Below, in pieces: positions 7,207-15,364 of a DNA stretch of 19,970 nucleotides. This DNA is from CAZNQW01 sp964575225 (GTDB lineage Bacteria > Chloroflexota > Anaerolineae > JAAYZQ01): NCBI GenBank assembly GCA_964575225.1, contig CAZNQW010000045.1, forward strand, positions 1-19,970, written 5' to 3'. Position numbers and translations under genes: made by a program. The notes under the pieces were generated by a model. It made no database searches. It saw only the letters and a list, made by a program, of their open reading frames with translations, and was not told the origin of the DNA. Each line of letters starts with the position of its first letter. Positions within the stretch are counted from its first letter, which is position 1.

Positions 7207-8472
7207 TCAGGACCCGGGGGCGAGGGGGACGGTGAACCGAAAGGTGCTCCCTCGATTGGGTTCGCTCTCTACCTGCAACTCACCGCCGTGAATTTCGAGG
7301 ATCTTGCGGGCGATGGTCAGGCCCAGGCCACTTCCGGCTTGCTGTTTGACCATATCGTGGCCGGCCCGGAAGAACCTCTTTTCGAGTTTGGCCAATTCCT
7401 CGGGCGATAGGCCGATGCCGGTATCTTGGACGCTCACCCGTAAGTGGGTGGCGACCGGGTGATCGACGGTCACGCGGATGGTGCCTCCGTCGGGCGTGTA
7501 CATGGCGGCGTTGCGCACCAGGCTGGCGGTGACCTGCTCCAAGCGCTCTCGGTTGCCCAGAACCGGGGTCAAGTCCTCTGGGGCCTCGACGATCACGACG
7601 TGACGGCGCTTGTCGATCTCGCTGCGGCAGAGTTCGACGGCGTCGCGGACGATGGGGCTCAGAAGAACCGGTGTGCGGTGTACCTTGGTGCGGCCCGCAT
7701 CCAGGCGCGAGATGTCGAGGAGGTCGTTCACCAATTGGCCCATGCGTTCCACGTTGGCCTGGATGACGCCGACGAATTGCTTTTGGGTGGAGGTCAGCTC
7801 GCCGCCAATGCCCATGCTGAGCATCTTGGCATAGCCCTGCATGGCCGTCATCGGCTGCCTGAGCTCGTGGGCCACAAAGTCCAGCATCTCCGACTGGGCT
7901 CTTTCGGCTGCAGAAATGCGCTCGCCAACGGAGGCCCTTTCGATCACCAAGGCCATCTGGCCGGCGAGGAATTCCAGCCACAGGGCATCGCGCGCGTCAA
8001 AGGGCCGTTCGTCCCGGGGATTCAAGACCCCCAGCACACCGGCGGGACCGTCGTCGCCGCCGACCGGGGCCAACAGCGCCTGCCGGGCGACCATCCCTTC
8101 CAGGCCGTCGAGGACCGGGTCCCAGCGGGGATCGTCCTGGACGTGGGCGACGGTCATGGCCTGCCCCGCCTGGGCGACCAGCCCGACCAGGCCCTTGCCC
8201 AGGACCACCGGCGCAGGCTGAGGCAGAGGGGTGCCATCAGCGCCCACCGCCACGGCCCAAGGCAACGCCTCGGGGGCCGGCGGCACCAGGCGCAGGAATC
8301 CCGCCTCGGCACCCAACAGGGCCAATGCCTGGGCCAGGACCTGGGTTGCGGTGCTTTCGGGATCTGTTTTCGAGGTAAGAGAGCGGCCGATCTCGATCAG
8401 GGTGACCATCCCGTCTGGATTTTCGGGGCCCGATGGGGCGAGCGGTTTGTTTCGACGGCGAGATTTTTCCAC
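7207..8472 (-). CDS. GAF-domain sensor histidine kinase (soluble)
   Basis: A 421-aa kinase from the chosen start. A GAF sensor domain (about 38-178) is followed by a HisKA dimerisation domain with FVAHELRQP (phospho-acceptor His202) and a HATPase_c domain. The latter shows an N-box LVRNAAMYTP (Asn321), G1 VQDTGIGL (Asp350), an F-box near EKRFF, and G2 GSGLGLTIA. It has no membrane segment, so it should sense a cytoplasmic signal or ligand through the GAF domain. No response regulator lies beside it; its partner is elsewhere. Start choice: GTG at 8472 with TGAGGA 7 nt upstream (8480-8485). A longer frame from 8538 would place the promoter at 8504-8531 inside the coding region, so it is rejected. 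The H-box has Gln where Thr is most common (HELRQP versus HELRTP), a tolerated variant. Confidence 0.93.
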   Translation of the reverse strand: MEKSRRRNKPLAPSGPENPDGMVTLIEIGRSLTSKTDPESTATQVLAQALALLGAEAGFLRLVPPAPEALPWAVAVGADGTPLPQPAPVVLGKGLVGLVAQAGQAMTVAHVQDDPRWDPVLDGLEGMVARQALLAPVGGDDGPAGVLGVLNPRDERPFDARDALWLEFLAGQMALVIERASVGERISAAERAQSEMLDFVAHELRQPMTAMQGYAKMLSMGIGGELTSTQKQFVGVIQANVERMGQLVNDLLDISRLDAGRTKVHRTPVLLSPIVRDAVELCRSEIDKRRHVVIVEAPEDLTPVLGNRERLEQVTASLVRNAAMYTPDGGTIRVTVDHPVATHLRVSVQDTGIGLSPEELAKLEKRFFRAGHDMVKQQAGSGLGLTIARKILEIHGGELQVESEPNRGSTFRFTVPLAPGS

Positions 8473-8503
8473 AACGTTGTCCTCAGGTGATGATAGATGC
8501 GAG

Positions 8504-8531
8504 TGTATCACAGCCTGCCCATGGATGTCAA
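8504..8531 (-). promoter_or_regulatory. Promoter of the histidine kinase gene
   Basis: On the minus strand, a perfect -35 TTGACA (complement of 8526-8531), a 16-nt spacer and a -10-like GATACA (8504-8509) preceded by TGT, an extended -10 arrangement. Initiation would fall near 8497, about 25 nt before the GTG at 8472, which fits that start. The -10 hexamer itself is weak. Confidence 0.5.
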
Positions 8532-8929
8532 ACAGCACACCCCATCGGCATCAAGGCAGGGGCGCCCCTCGCGGGCGTTCCATATGCTATGCCCCACCCG
8601 CAGGGTCCGCCCACCGTCGTCATGCCGGCGGATGTGCCTGGGTACCCGTGGGCAGCCTCCATCGTTTTGACCAGCCTTATGGACCCTCGCCTCCGCGGGG
8701 GTGACAGTCTTATATGGAGTGCGGCAGCTTGCTGCCGAGAAAGTAGCGCAAGCAAGCGTCTTGGCTTGCCAGGCGCGCACTCTAAAAGCCCGTCACCACT
8801 CCCGCGGAAGCACCTGCGTACCCGCAGGCAGCATCCACAGTTTTGTGCAACCACATGGACCCCCTGCTTATGCGCGAGAGTGCTCGCGGCGGGGGTGACG
8901 GAGTCGGATCGCCCCTCCCGGCGCCCCGG
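8532..8929. repeat. Cluster of dispersed intergenic repeats between two minus-strand genes
   Basis: No gene is supportable. The stretch holds a 12-nt palindrome AGGGGCGCCCCT (8558-8569) and two diverged direct repeats about 175 nt apart (about 8637-8705 and 8812-8900). Each runs CTGnGTACCCG, GGCAGC, GTTTTG, ATGGACCC, GGGGGTGAC. Between them is a structured segment: outer stem GAGTGCG / CGCACTC (8717-8723 and 8776-8782) enclosing CGGCAGC-TT-GCTGCCG (8722-8737). The segment AGCAAGCGTC...TTGCCAGG (8751-8772) matches 222-247. The 13-mer CGTCACCCCCGCC is present inverted at 8888-8900 and occurs again at 17926 and 19933. Confidence 0.8.
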
Positions 8930-9424
8930 CTAGTCCCCCAGTTCCATCCACTGGCCTCCGGTGACGCTCACCAGTTGGCTCGTGGCGATGGGAAAGACGG
9001 CGTGCGAGGTGCCCGCAGCGGCCCACACCGTCTCGAATCGATCGAGGCTGCGGTCGATCAGGGTTTTCATCGGCAAAGGATGGCCCACCGGCGGCACGCC
9101 CCCCACCTCAAAGCCGGTGTGGTGGCGCACCTCTTCGGGGCGAGCCAGGCGAAGTTGGCGCTTGCTCAGCCCCAGCTCCGCTCGCAACCGCTTCTGGTCC
9201 ACCTGGCGGTCTCCGGCGCCCAGGACCAAAATCGGGACGCCGTCGGCCATAAAGATCAGCGATTTGACAATGCTGCCCTGAGGAGCGCCCACGGCGCGGG
9301 CCGCGGATTCGGCGGTGCTGGTGTCGGCCGGCAGCTCCTGAACCAGGCCCGGATCGAGCCCGCGCTCAGCCAACGCCGCTCGGACGCGTTCGATGGGGTT
9401 CTGCGGTGGTGTTTCTTGGGACAT
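8930..9424 (-). CDS. YbaK/ProX-type aminoacyl-tRNA editing protein
   Basis: A 164-aa single-domain protein of the YbaK/EbsC family. Members hydrolyse mischarged tRNA, typically Cys-tRNA(Pro) or Ala-tRNA(Pro), after release from the synthetase. Motifs seen: a Lys-containing SIVKSLIFMADGVPILVL strand (about 51-68), DQKRLRAELG and the hallmark GGVPPVGH (about 108-115), followed by the C-terminal TSHAVFPI strand. The start is ATG at 9424, with GGAG about 9 nt upstream. A longer in-frame extension into dnaE is possible on paper but would run backwards through the end of that gene and lacks family similarity. It follows dnaE by 46 nt on the same strand and is probably transcribed with it. Whether it edits Cys-, Ala- or another tRNA cannot be told from sequence. 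Confidence 0.9.
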   Translation of the reverse strand: MSQETPPQNPIERVRAALAERGLDPGLVQELPADTSTAESAARAVGAPQGSIVKSLIFMADGVPILVLGAGDRQVDQKRLRAELGLSKRQLRLARPEEVRHHTGFEVGGVPPVGHPLPMKTLIDRSLDRFETVWAAAGTSHAVFPIATSQLVSVTGGQWMELGD

Positions 9425-9470
9425 GATACGGGACTCCACAATCAGCGATTTGGGTGGGATCGGGTGGCCC

Positions 9471-12400
9471 TCAGCGCAGAGGTTCCAGCCAGTATCTCCC
9501 GCTGCCCAGCAGCGCGCCAAGCTTTTGTTCCAACTCGGGACAGTAGCCGGTGGTGTCATTGGGAAAGTCGATCTTGACGCGGCCCTGGCCCCCATTTTCC
9601 ACATACAGGCTGAATGGGTCTTGGCCTGGGTAGGTGAGCAGCAGGTCGTACACCTGGCCCAGCTTTCGAATCACTTGCTCAAGGTCGTGATTGCGGGGGA
9701 TGGCCACGTGGAGGTGCGTCCGTTGGGCCGCCCCTTGGGGAGGCGGGGATAAGAATAGCGGGTCCACCTCGTCGGTGGGTGGGGAATAGAGCATGGGGTC
9801 GACCTCATCCACCTGCTGGACGGTCATAATCTCGTTGGTTGCCGAATCGACAATAATGCTGGGATCGTTCCCCCGAAAGTTCACCTTGCCCCGCACCACC
9901 AGGACCCGCTCGAGCTCCCACAGGTCTTTGGTCTCTTCCCACGTCTTGGGAAAGACCACCAGTTCCACGGTGCCCCCCAGGTCCTCGATCTGGGCAAAGG
10001 CCATTTGGGTGCCCTTCTTGGTGATGTGCCGCCGGACGGAGGTGACCAGGCCCGCCACGGTGACGTTGCGGCCGGCCATTGTTTCGTCGATCTGTCCCGT
10101 CAGGGTGGTGATGGTGTTCTCCAGTTCGGTCCACACGCGGGCCAGGGGATGGTCCGAGATATAGGCCCCGATCAGCTCTTTCTCCCAGCCGAGGGTCTCT
10201 TTGCGAGAGGCCTCTTCGATCTCGGGCAGGTCGCTGGCCAACCGGGCGGTGGCGGCAAAGGTCGGCAGGTCGAACATCGTATACTGTTGGGCCGCCCCGT
10301 GGGCCTGCTGGCTGATGGAGATCATGCGATCCATCACGGCCAAAAGCTGGGCCTTGGACCCAAAGTCACTCAGCGCCCCGGCCTTGACGAGGCTCTCCAG
10401 CGCCCGCCGGTTAACCTGGCGGAGGTCGACCCGCTGGCAAAAGTCGTCGATGTCGGCAAAGGGGCCGCCTTCGTTGCGCGCCTCCAGAACGACACCCACC
10501 GGCCCCTCTCCCACGTTCTTGATGGCGCCCAGTCCGTAGCGGATGGCGGCGCCCGTCTCGCCCGCGGCAGGGTCGTGGATGGTAAAGTCGAGTCCGCTGT
10601 CGTTCACGTTGGGCGGCAGCACCTCGATGCCCAGCCGTCGTGCCTCGGCGATCAGCAATCCCACCTTGTCGGTGTTGCCCTGTTCCACCGAAAGCAAGGC
10701 CGTCATATACTCGACCGGGTAGTGGGCCTTGAGATAGGCGGTCTGGACGGTGATGATGGCATAGTCGGCGGCGTGGGCCTTGTTAAAGCCATAGCGGGCA
10801 AAGTACTCGATGTCGTCAAAGATCCCCTCGGCCGTTTCCAGTGGGATCTCGTTCTGCACACAGCCCTCGAGGAACTTGGTGCGATGTTCCAGCAGGGCCT
10901 CTTTGTTCTTTTTGCCCACGGCCTTGCGGATCGTGTCGGCCTCGCCCGGTTCATAGCCTGCCAGTTCGGTCGCAATCTGGATGATCTGCTCCTGAAAGAC
11001 AATGATGCCGTAGGTCTCTTGCAGGATCGGCTCCAACCCGGGATGGCGAAAGGTCACGGACTCTTGGCCGTGCATGCGCCGGATGTAGGTGGGAATGTGC
11101 TCCATAGGGCCGGGGCGGTACAGTGCCAGTACGGCGACGATGTGCTCGTAGCGCGAGGGCTTCATTTCGGCCAGCACCCGGCGAAAGCCCGCGCCTTCCA
11201 CCTGAAAGATACCAAAGACGTTCCCGCTGGCCAACAGCGCAAAGGCCTTGGGATCGTCCATGGGGATGTTCTGTTGAGTGAACGTGACCTGGCGCCGCTC
11301 CTCGATCAGGTCCACGGCCTTGCGCAGGACGGTCAGGGTACTCAGCCCCAAAAAGTCGATCTTGAGGAGGCCCGTGTCCTCGAGGACGTCCATGGTGTAC
11401 TGGGTGACGGGCAATCCCTCGTCGGCGCCGCGGGTGGGGCGGTGCAGGGGCGTGTACTCGACCAGCGGCTTGTCGGTCACCACCACGCCGGCGGCGTGGG
11501 TGCTGGCGTGCCTCGACACCCCTTCGACCTCGCGGGCGGTGTCGATCAACGTGCGGATGTATTCCACACCCTCGTACATTTGCAGCAGCTCGGGCACCTG
11601 GGTCAGCGCATCGTCCAGCTTGACGCCCGGTCCCCCGGGAACCAGCCGCGCCACCTGGTCGACCTCGCCCAGGGGGATATCGAGGGCGCGGCCCACGTCG
11701 CGGAGGGCGGCCCGGGCGCCCAGGGTGCCAAAGGTGATGATCTGGGCTACCTTGTCGGCGCCGTATTTCCTCATGGTATAGTCGATCATCTCGGCGCGCC
11801 GGTCGTCGGGATAGTCCAGATCGATGTCGGGCATGCTGACCCGGTCCTGATTCAAAAAGCGCTCAAAGATCAGCTTGGAGCCCAGGGGTTCCAGGTTGGT
11901 GATCCCCAGGCCATAGGCCACGATACTGCCGGCGGCCGAGCCACGGACGTTCCACCAGATGTCCCGCCTGCGGGCAAACTCGCACAGATCCCAGACGATC
12001 AGAAAATAGACGTCAAAGCCCATGCTGTGAATGGTGCCCAACTCGTGGTTCAGGCGCTTCTGGACCGGTTCCGAGGTAAAGGCTTCGCCGTACAGCTTTT
12101 TCAGCCCTTCCTCGGTCAGGTGGCGCAGGTAGGTCTCGGCCGTAAAGCCGTCGGGAATCTCCACCTCGGGTAGGTGATAGCCGGTGCGGTCCAGGTTGAC
12201 GTCGCACCGCTCGGCGATGCGCACGGTGTTGAGCAGGGCCTCGGGCAGATCGGGGAACAGCAAGGCCATCTCTTCGGCGCTCTTCAAATAGTAGCTGTCG
12301 TTGTTCATCTGCATGCGCGTGGGGTCGGTGATCGTCTTACCCGTCTGGATGCAGAGGAGCACCTCGTGGGCGTGGGCCTGGTCCTTGCGGATATAGTGGG

Positions 12401-13019
12401 CGTCGTTGGTGGCCACCAGGGGGATGCCGGTATCCCGGCTCAACTCGATGACGGCCCGGTTTACGGCCTTCATCTCGGGAATGTCATGATCTTGCAGTTC
12501 TAGGAAAAAGCGGTCTGGGCCAAAGACGTCGCGATACCACAGGGCGGCTGTGCGTGCCTGGTCGGCGCGGTTCTGCAGGAATCCCCGGGCGATCTCGCCC
12601 GACGGGCAGGCCGACAGGGCGATGAGCCCCTCGGCATGGGCCGACAGGTACTGCCGGTCGATGCGAGGCCGGTAATAGAACCCTTCCAACTGGGCCGCCG
12701 TGGCAATCTGCATCAGGTTCTTGTAGCCCGTTTCGTTTTCGGCCAGCAGGACCAGGTGTGTGGTTCGGGCGTCCTGATTGGCTTCCTTCATCGTCATTTC
12801 ACGGGGTGAGAGATAGATCTCGCAGCCGAGGATGGGCTTGATGCCGGCCTTTTTGGCGGCGTGGTAAAAGTGGAGGCAGCCAAACATCACGCCATGGTCG
12901 GTGAGGGCCAGGGCAGGCATGCCCAGGTCGGCGGCGGCCTGGGTCATGTCTTTGACTTTGCCCAGACCGTCGAGAAGGGAAAAGTCGCTATGTACGTGCA
13001 AATGGACAAAATCTGCCAT
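9471..13019 (-). CDS. dnaE: DNA polymerase III subunit alpha
   Basis: An 1182-aa replicative polymerase, of normal DnaE1 length. Domains in order: N-terminal PHP domain opening with FVHLHVHSDFSLLDG; palm/polymerase core with the catalytic aspartates Asp400 and Asp402 in MPDIDLDYPDD and Asp555 in KIDFLGLSTL, matching the E. coli positions 401/403/555 almost exactly; fingers and (HhH)2; then an OB fold near 1000-1090 (NVTVAGLVTSVRRHITKKG). The C-terminal approximately 80 residues lead to a short tau-binding-type tail. ATG at 13019; the upstream Shine-Dalgarno is weak (GACAGATC). A promoter lies at 13139-13167, leaving a 5' leader of about 113 nt. The PHP ligand pattern HLHVHSD resembles species whose PHP domain keeps metal binding, so intrinsic proofreading is possible but unproven. 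The YbaK-type gene follows. Confidence 0.98.
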   Translation of the reverse strand: MADFVHLHVHSDFSLLDGLGKVKDMTQAAADLGMPALALTDHGVMFGCLHFYHAAKKAGIKPILGCEIYLSPREMTMKEANQDARTTHLVLLAENETGYKNLMQIATAAQLEGFYYRPRIDRQYLSAHAEGLIALSACPSGEIARGFLQNRADQARTAALWYRDVFGPDRFFLELQDHDIPEMKAVNRAVIELSRDTGIPLVATNDAHYIRKDQAHAHEVLLCIQTGKTITDPTRMQMNNDSYYLKSAEEMALLFPDLPEALLNTVRIAERCDVNLDRTGYHLPEVEIPDGFTAETYLRHLTEEGLKKLYGEAFTSEPVQKRLNHELGTIHSMGFDVYFLIVWDLCEFARRRDIWWNVRGSAAGSIVAYGLGITNLEPLGSKLIFERFLNQDRVSMPDIDLDYPDDRRAEMIDYTMRKYGADKVAQIITFGTLGARAALRDVGRALDIPLGEVDQVARLVPGGPGVKLDDALTQVPELLQMYEGVEYIRTLIDTAREVEGVSRHASTHAAGVVVTDKPLVEYTPLHRPTRGADEGLPVTQYTMDVLEDTGLLKIDFLGLSTLTVLRKAVDLIEERRQVTFTQQNIPMDDPKAFALLASGNVFGIFQVEGAGFRRVLAEMKPSRYEHIVAVLALYRPGPMEHIPTYIRRMHGQESVTFRHPGLEPILQETYGIIVFQEQIIQIATELAGYEPGEADTIRKAVGKKNKEALLEHRTKFLEGCVQNEIPLETAEGIFDDIEYFARYGFNKAHAADYAIITVQTAYLKAHYPVEYMTALLSVEQGNTDKVGLLIAEARRLGIEVLPPNVNDSGLDFTIHDPAAGETGAAIRYGLGAIKNVGEGPVGVVLEARNEGGPFADIDDFCQRVDLRQVNRRALESLVKAGALSDFGSKAQLLAVMDRMISISQQAHGAAQQYTMFDLPTFAATARLASDLPEIEEASRKETLGWEKELIGAYISDHPLARVWTELENTITTLTGQIDETMAGRNVTVAGLVTSVRRHITKKGTQMAFAQIEDLGGTVELVVFPKTWEETKDLWELERVLVVRGKVNFRGNDPSIIVDSATNEIMTVQQVDEVDPMLYSPPTDEVDPLFLSPPPQGAAQRTHLHVAIPRNHDLEQVIRKLGQVYDLLLTYPGQDPFSLYVENGGQGRVKIDFPNDTTGYCPELEQKLGALLGSGRYWLEPLR

Positions 13020-13138
13020 GATCTGTCAATCCCGAATTTGAGTTCAGAGGTGGTCGTGGCCCAGAGACGGATACAACCGGTTGTTTGCCGCGGTGGTTTG
13101 TCTGTCTGAGGTTTTTGGCTTCTCTGGAGACCACGCTG
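13020..13138 (-). promoter_or_regulatory. 5' leader of dnaE
   Basis: About 113 nt between the predicted transcription start (near 13132) and the dnaE ATG. It is A/C-rich on the transcribed strand and contains the short inverted repeat AACCGGTT (forward 13076-13083). There is no clear Shine-Dalgarno near the ATG. I recognise no known riboswitch. Confidence 0.4.
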
Positions 13139-13167
13139 ATTATACCACAAGATCGGGCTTTGGTGAA
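13139..13167 (-). promoter_or_regulatory. Promoter of dnaE
   Basis: On the minus strand, -35 TTCACC (complement of 13162-13167), a 17-nt spacer and a perfect -10 TATAAT (13139-13144) with upstream TGG, giving TGGTATAAT. It is the same extended -10 seen at 354-362 and 16691-16699. Confidence 0.75.
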
Positions 13168-13639
13168 GGGAAAAATCGTCCGGGACCGGATTTTAACCTT
13201 GGTAGAAGGGGGATAGCCGTGTACCACACGCGATTCGCGCATGGGAATTGTTCGGGTGAGGCGCGCGTCGTCCCATGCGCATCAACGCAAGAGCAGATTG
13301 GGCAGGGGGTCCCGCCACGAATTGCACGAGTTTCACGAATTGGGCGCCAGCGAATAGGGCCAGGCCTGACGGAGACCGACCGAGTCGCATCGCCTCCGAC
13401 GCAACCGGATTGGGTCCGGGCAACGCCTCAAATGCAGGGGGCCGGGGGGCCGCAGGCCCCCAGCGCGGGGTGTGGGGGTGCGCGGGCACCCCCACAAATC
13501 CACTGCGCTGCAAGCAGGCACGCCTCTCGGAGGTCTGGACCGTGCGGGTGAGAAATCGGGTGCCCGCGAGGGGGGGGGCCTGCCTCCGGGTGGCGGCGGG
13601 GACGACCGCAAGGGTCGCTCCTACCAGGCGCCCGGATTG
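13168..13639. repeat. Non-coding, repeat-bearing gap between rqcH and dnaE
   Basis: About 470 nt without a supportable gene. Positions 13461-13550 hold a second copy of module A: hairpin TGTGGGGGTG / CACCCCCACA (13471-13480 and 13487-13496), then CACAAATCCACTGCGCTGC and CTCGGAGG. Positions 13598-13624 hold an imperfect hairpin CGACC-GCAAG-GGTCG ending CTCCTAC, of the kind often dispersed in Chloroflexota genomes. This hairpin lies downstream of the rqcH stop and may mark its transcript end. Confidence 0.7.
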
Positions 13640-15349
13640 CTACCCAACCGGGTCGGGATCGTGGGGGGAGACGCGGATGACGCGCTCGTTCGAATAGGTG
13701 ACCAGCCCGGCCGCAGCGCCGGGAATCCGCCGCACGTACCGGCGGCGGGTGTAATCTACGGCGACGTCCGGTTCCCGGTGGTGTTTGGAGAATCGAGCGG
13801 CCAGTCCGGCCGCATAGCGGAGGGTGGCGGGCGGCAGCTCCTGGGCGCCGGAACGGACGATCACGTGGGCGCCCGGCACGCCCCGGGCATGAAACCACCA
13901 GTCGTCGCTATCGGCCCGACGAAAGGTCACCTCGTCGTTTTGGCGGCTGTTGCGGCCCACCAGGACGGTGAGTCCATCGGGTGAGGTCAGGCTGAGGGGC
14001 TGGCTGGCGACGGTCCGGCTCTCCTTTCGCTTTCGAGAGCGCAGATAGCCTGCCTCCATGCACGCGGCCCGCACGCTGTCGATGTCGGGGCGGCTGGCGG
14101 CCAACTCCAGGTCGGTCTCCAGTTGGTCCAAGTCGTCCAGTTGCAGGGTGACCTCCCTCAGCCGGGCGGGGCCGCCCTCGACGGCCTTTTGCGCCTTGCG
14201 GTAGCGGCCAAAGTAGGTTTGGGCGTTATCCGAGGCGGTTTTGGCGGGGTCTAGGGGAATGCGTAAGGACTCGCCCTCGCCGGTATCGGCCAGCAGTTCT
14301 GTGTCGCCCGGCCTGACGGTGTGGGCGTAGGCCAAGATCCACTCGCCCCAGAGGCGCATCGTGTCGGCCTCGGCGGCCTGGTCCAGTTGCTCCTTCAAGG
14401 CGGCCTGGCGGCGCTGAAGCCGCGCCCGCGCCGCGTGAAGAACTTCCCGGATCGGGCGTTTGGCCGCCAGGTAGGGATCGGCGCTGGCTTGATCGGTCAC
14501 AAAGCGCTCGATGGCCTCGCTGATGGAAGGAACGGGCAGGGGCTCGGCGCGATGGGTGAGAGGGTAGGGGGCATACACGACGGCCCGGCCCTCTTCCAGC
14601 ACTATCGTCGGTTGCCACATCCCGGTCTCCAGGGGCGCCAGCAGCTCTTCGATAGCCTGCAGGAGGGGAGAAACTCGATCCACTGCGCTTGCCGGGGCTC
14701 GCGGATGGCCCATCGCCCGGAAGGCGATCTCGCGGGCCAGCAGCGGGCTGATGCCCCGCAGCCCTTGCACCAGTGCCTTCCAGATCGGGGCACCGGGGTC
14801 GGCCTCCAGAATCTCTCGGAGGCGGTATTCGGTCAGGTCGGCAGGGGCCAGCTTTTCCTGAGCCGGAGGCGGCTGGTAGGGCTGGGCAGGCAAGATCGGG
14901 CGGACCGAACTGATCTGGGAGCCGATCCGCTTCACGGCGTCGAGAACGCGCCCACCCCCATCTACGAGGATGATGTTGGAATGGCGGCCCATCACCTCGA
15001 CCACCAGCTCGCTGAGCCCCCACTCGGGATGTTCGAATTGAAGGCGGAGGATGCGCTCGTAGGGCGGCTGCTGGATCTGGCTGACTCGGGCGCCCCGCAC
15101 ATATTTGCGCAAAAGCACCACCAGGCTCAGCTCCTTGTCCACGCCGCGGCGCGGCTTTTCCGTGGAGAGGTGGATGCGCCCCACCTCGGCATGGGCCGAC
15201 GCGATCAGTTGGTGGCGTTGCTGCTGGGCATAGATCTCGAGGCCCACCGACAGCGAGTCGGGCAGGAGGACCTTTTGCACGCGCCCGCCCAAGACCGTGC
15301 GGCGCAGCTCGTCGGCCACACAGGCCAGGGTCAGGGCATCGAAATACAT
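13640..15349 (-). CDS. rqcH: NFACT-family ribosome quality-control protein RqcH (Rqc2/Tae2 homologue)
   Basis: A 569-aa protein of the NFACT family (older name: fibronectin-binding protein A). RqcH binds stalled 50S subunits carrying peptidyl-tRNA and directs addition of C-terminal alanine tails that mark the chain for degradation. Visible: NFACT-N domain with FDALTLACVADELR at the start and EVMGRHSNIILV (118-129); HhH-type middle; charged coiled coil around 300-420; and NFACT-R domain with DDWWFHARGVPGAHVIVRSG (about 478-497). The Asp-Arg pair expected near residues 97-98 appears here as Glu98-Arg99 in PYERIL, a conservative change. ATG at 15349 with AGGGG 7 nt upstream. It starts 15 nt after the deacetylase stop, so the two are probably one operon. 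Confidence 0.92.
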   Translation of the reverse strand: MYFDALTLACVADELRRTVLGGRVQKVLLPDSLSVGLEIYAQQQRHQLIASAHAEVGRIHLSTEKPRRGVDKELSLVVLLRKYVRGARVSQIQQPPYERILRLQFEHPEWGLSELVVEVMGRHSNIILVDGGGRVLDAVKRIGSQISSVRPILPAQPYQPPPAQEKLAPADLTEYRLREILEADPGAPIWKALVQGLRGISPLLAREIAFRAMGHPRAPASAVDRVSPLLQAIEELLAPLETGMWQPTIVLEEGRAVVYAPYPLTHRAEPLPVPSISEAIERFVTDQASADPYLAAKRPIREVLHAARARLQRRQAALKEQLDQAAEADTMRLWGEWILAYAHTVRPGDTELLADTGEGESLRIPLDPAKTASDNAQTYFGRYRKAQKAVEGGPARLREVTLQLDDLDQLETDLELAASRPDIDSVRAACMEAGYLRSRKRKESRTVASQPLSLTSPDGLTVLVGRNSRQNDEVTFRRADSDDWWFHARGVPGAHVIVRSGAQELPPATLRYAAGLAARFSKHHREPDVAVDYTRRRYVRRIPGAAAGLVTYSNERVIRVSPHDPDPVG

Positions 15350-15364
15350 GGGGATCCCCTGGGG

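Noticed and set aside
8532..8929. CRISPR array in the repeat cluster
   Set aside because: The repeats are diverged, about 175 nt apart, few in number, and not separated by regular unique spacers. No cas gene is present.
9425..9604. 60-residue N-terminal extension of the YbaK-type protein
   Set aside because: It overlaps the end of dnaE. The ATG at 9424 has a ribosome-binding site and gives the normal family length.
10005..12173. 722-codon open frame on the plus strand inside dnaE
   Set aside because: dnaE is unambiguous on the other strand with all catalytic residues. The antisense product has no recognisable motif.
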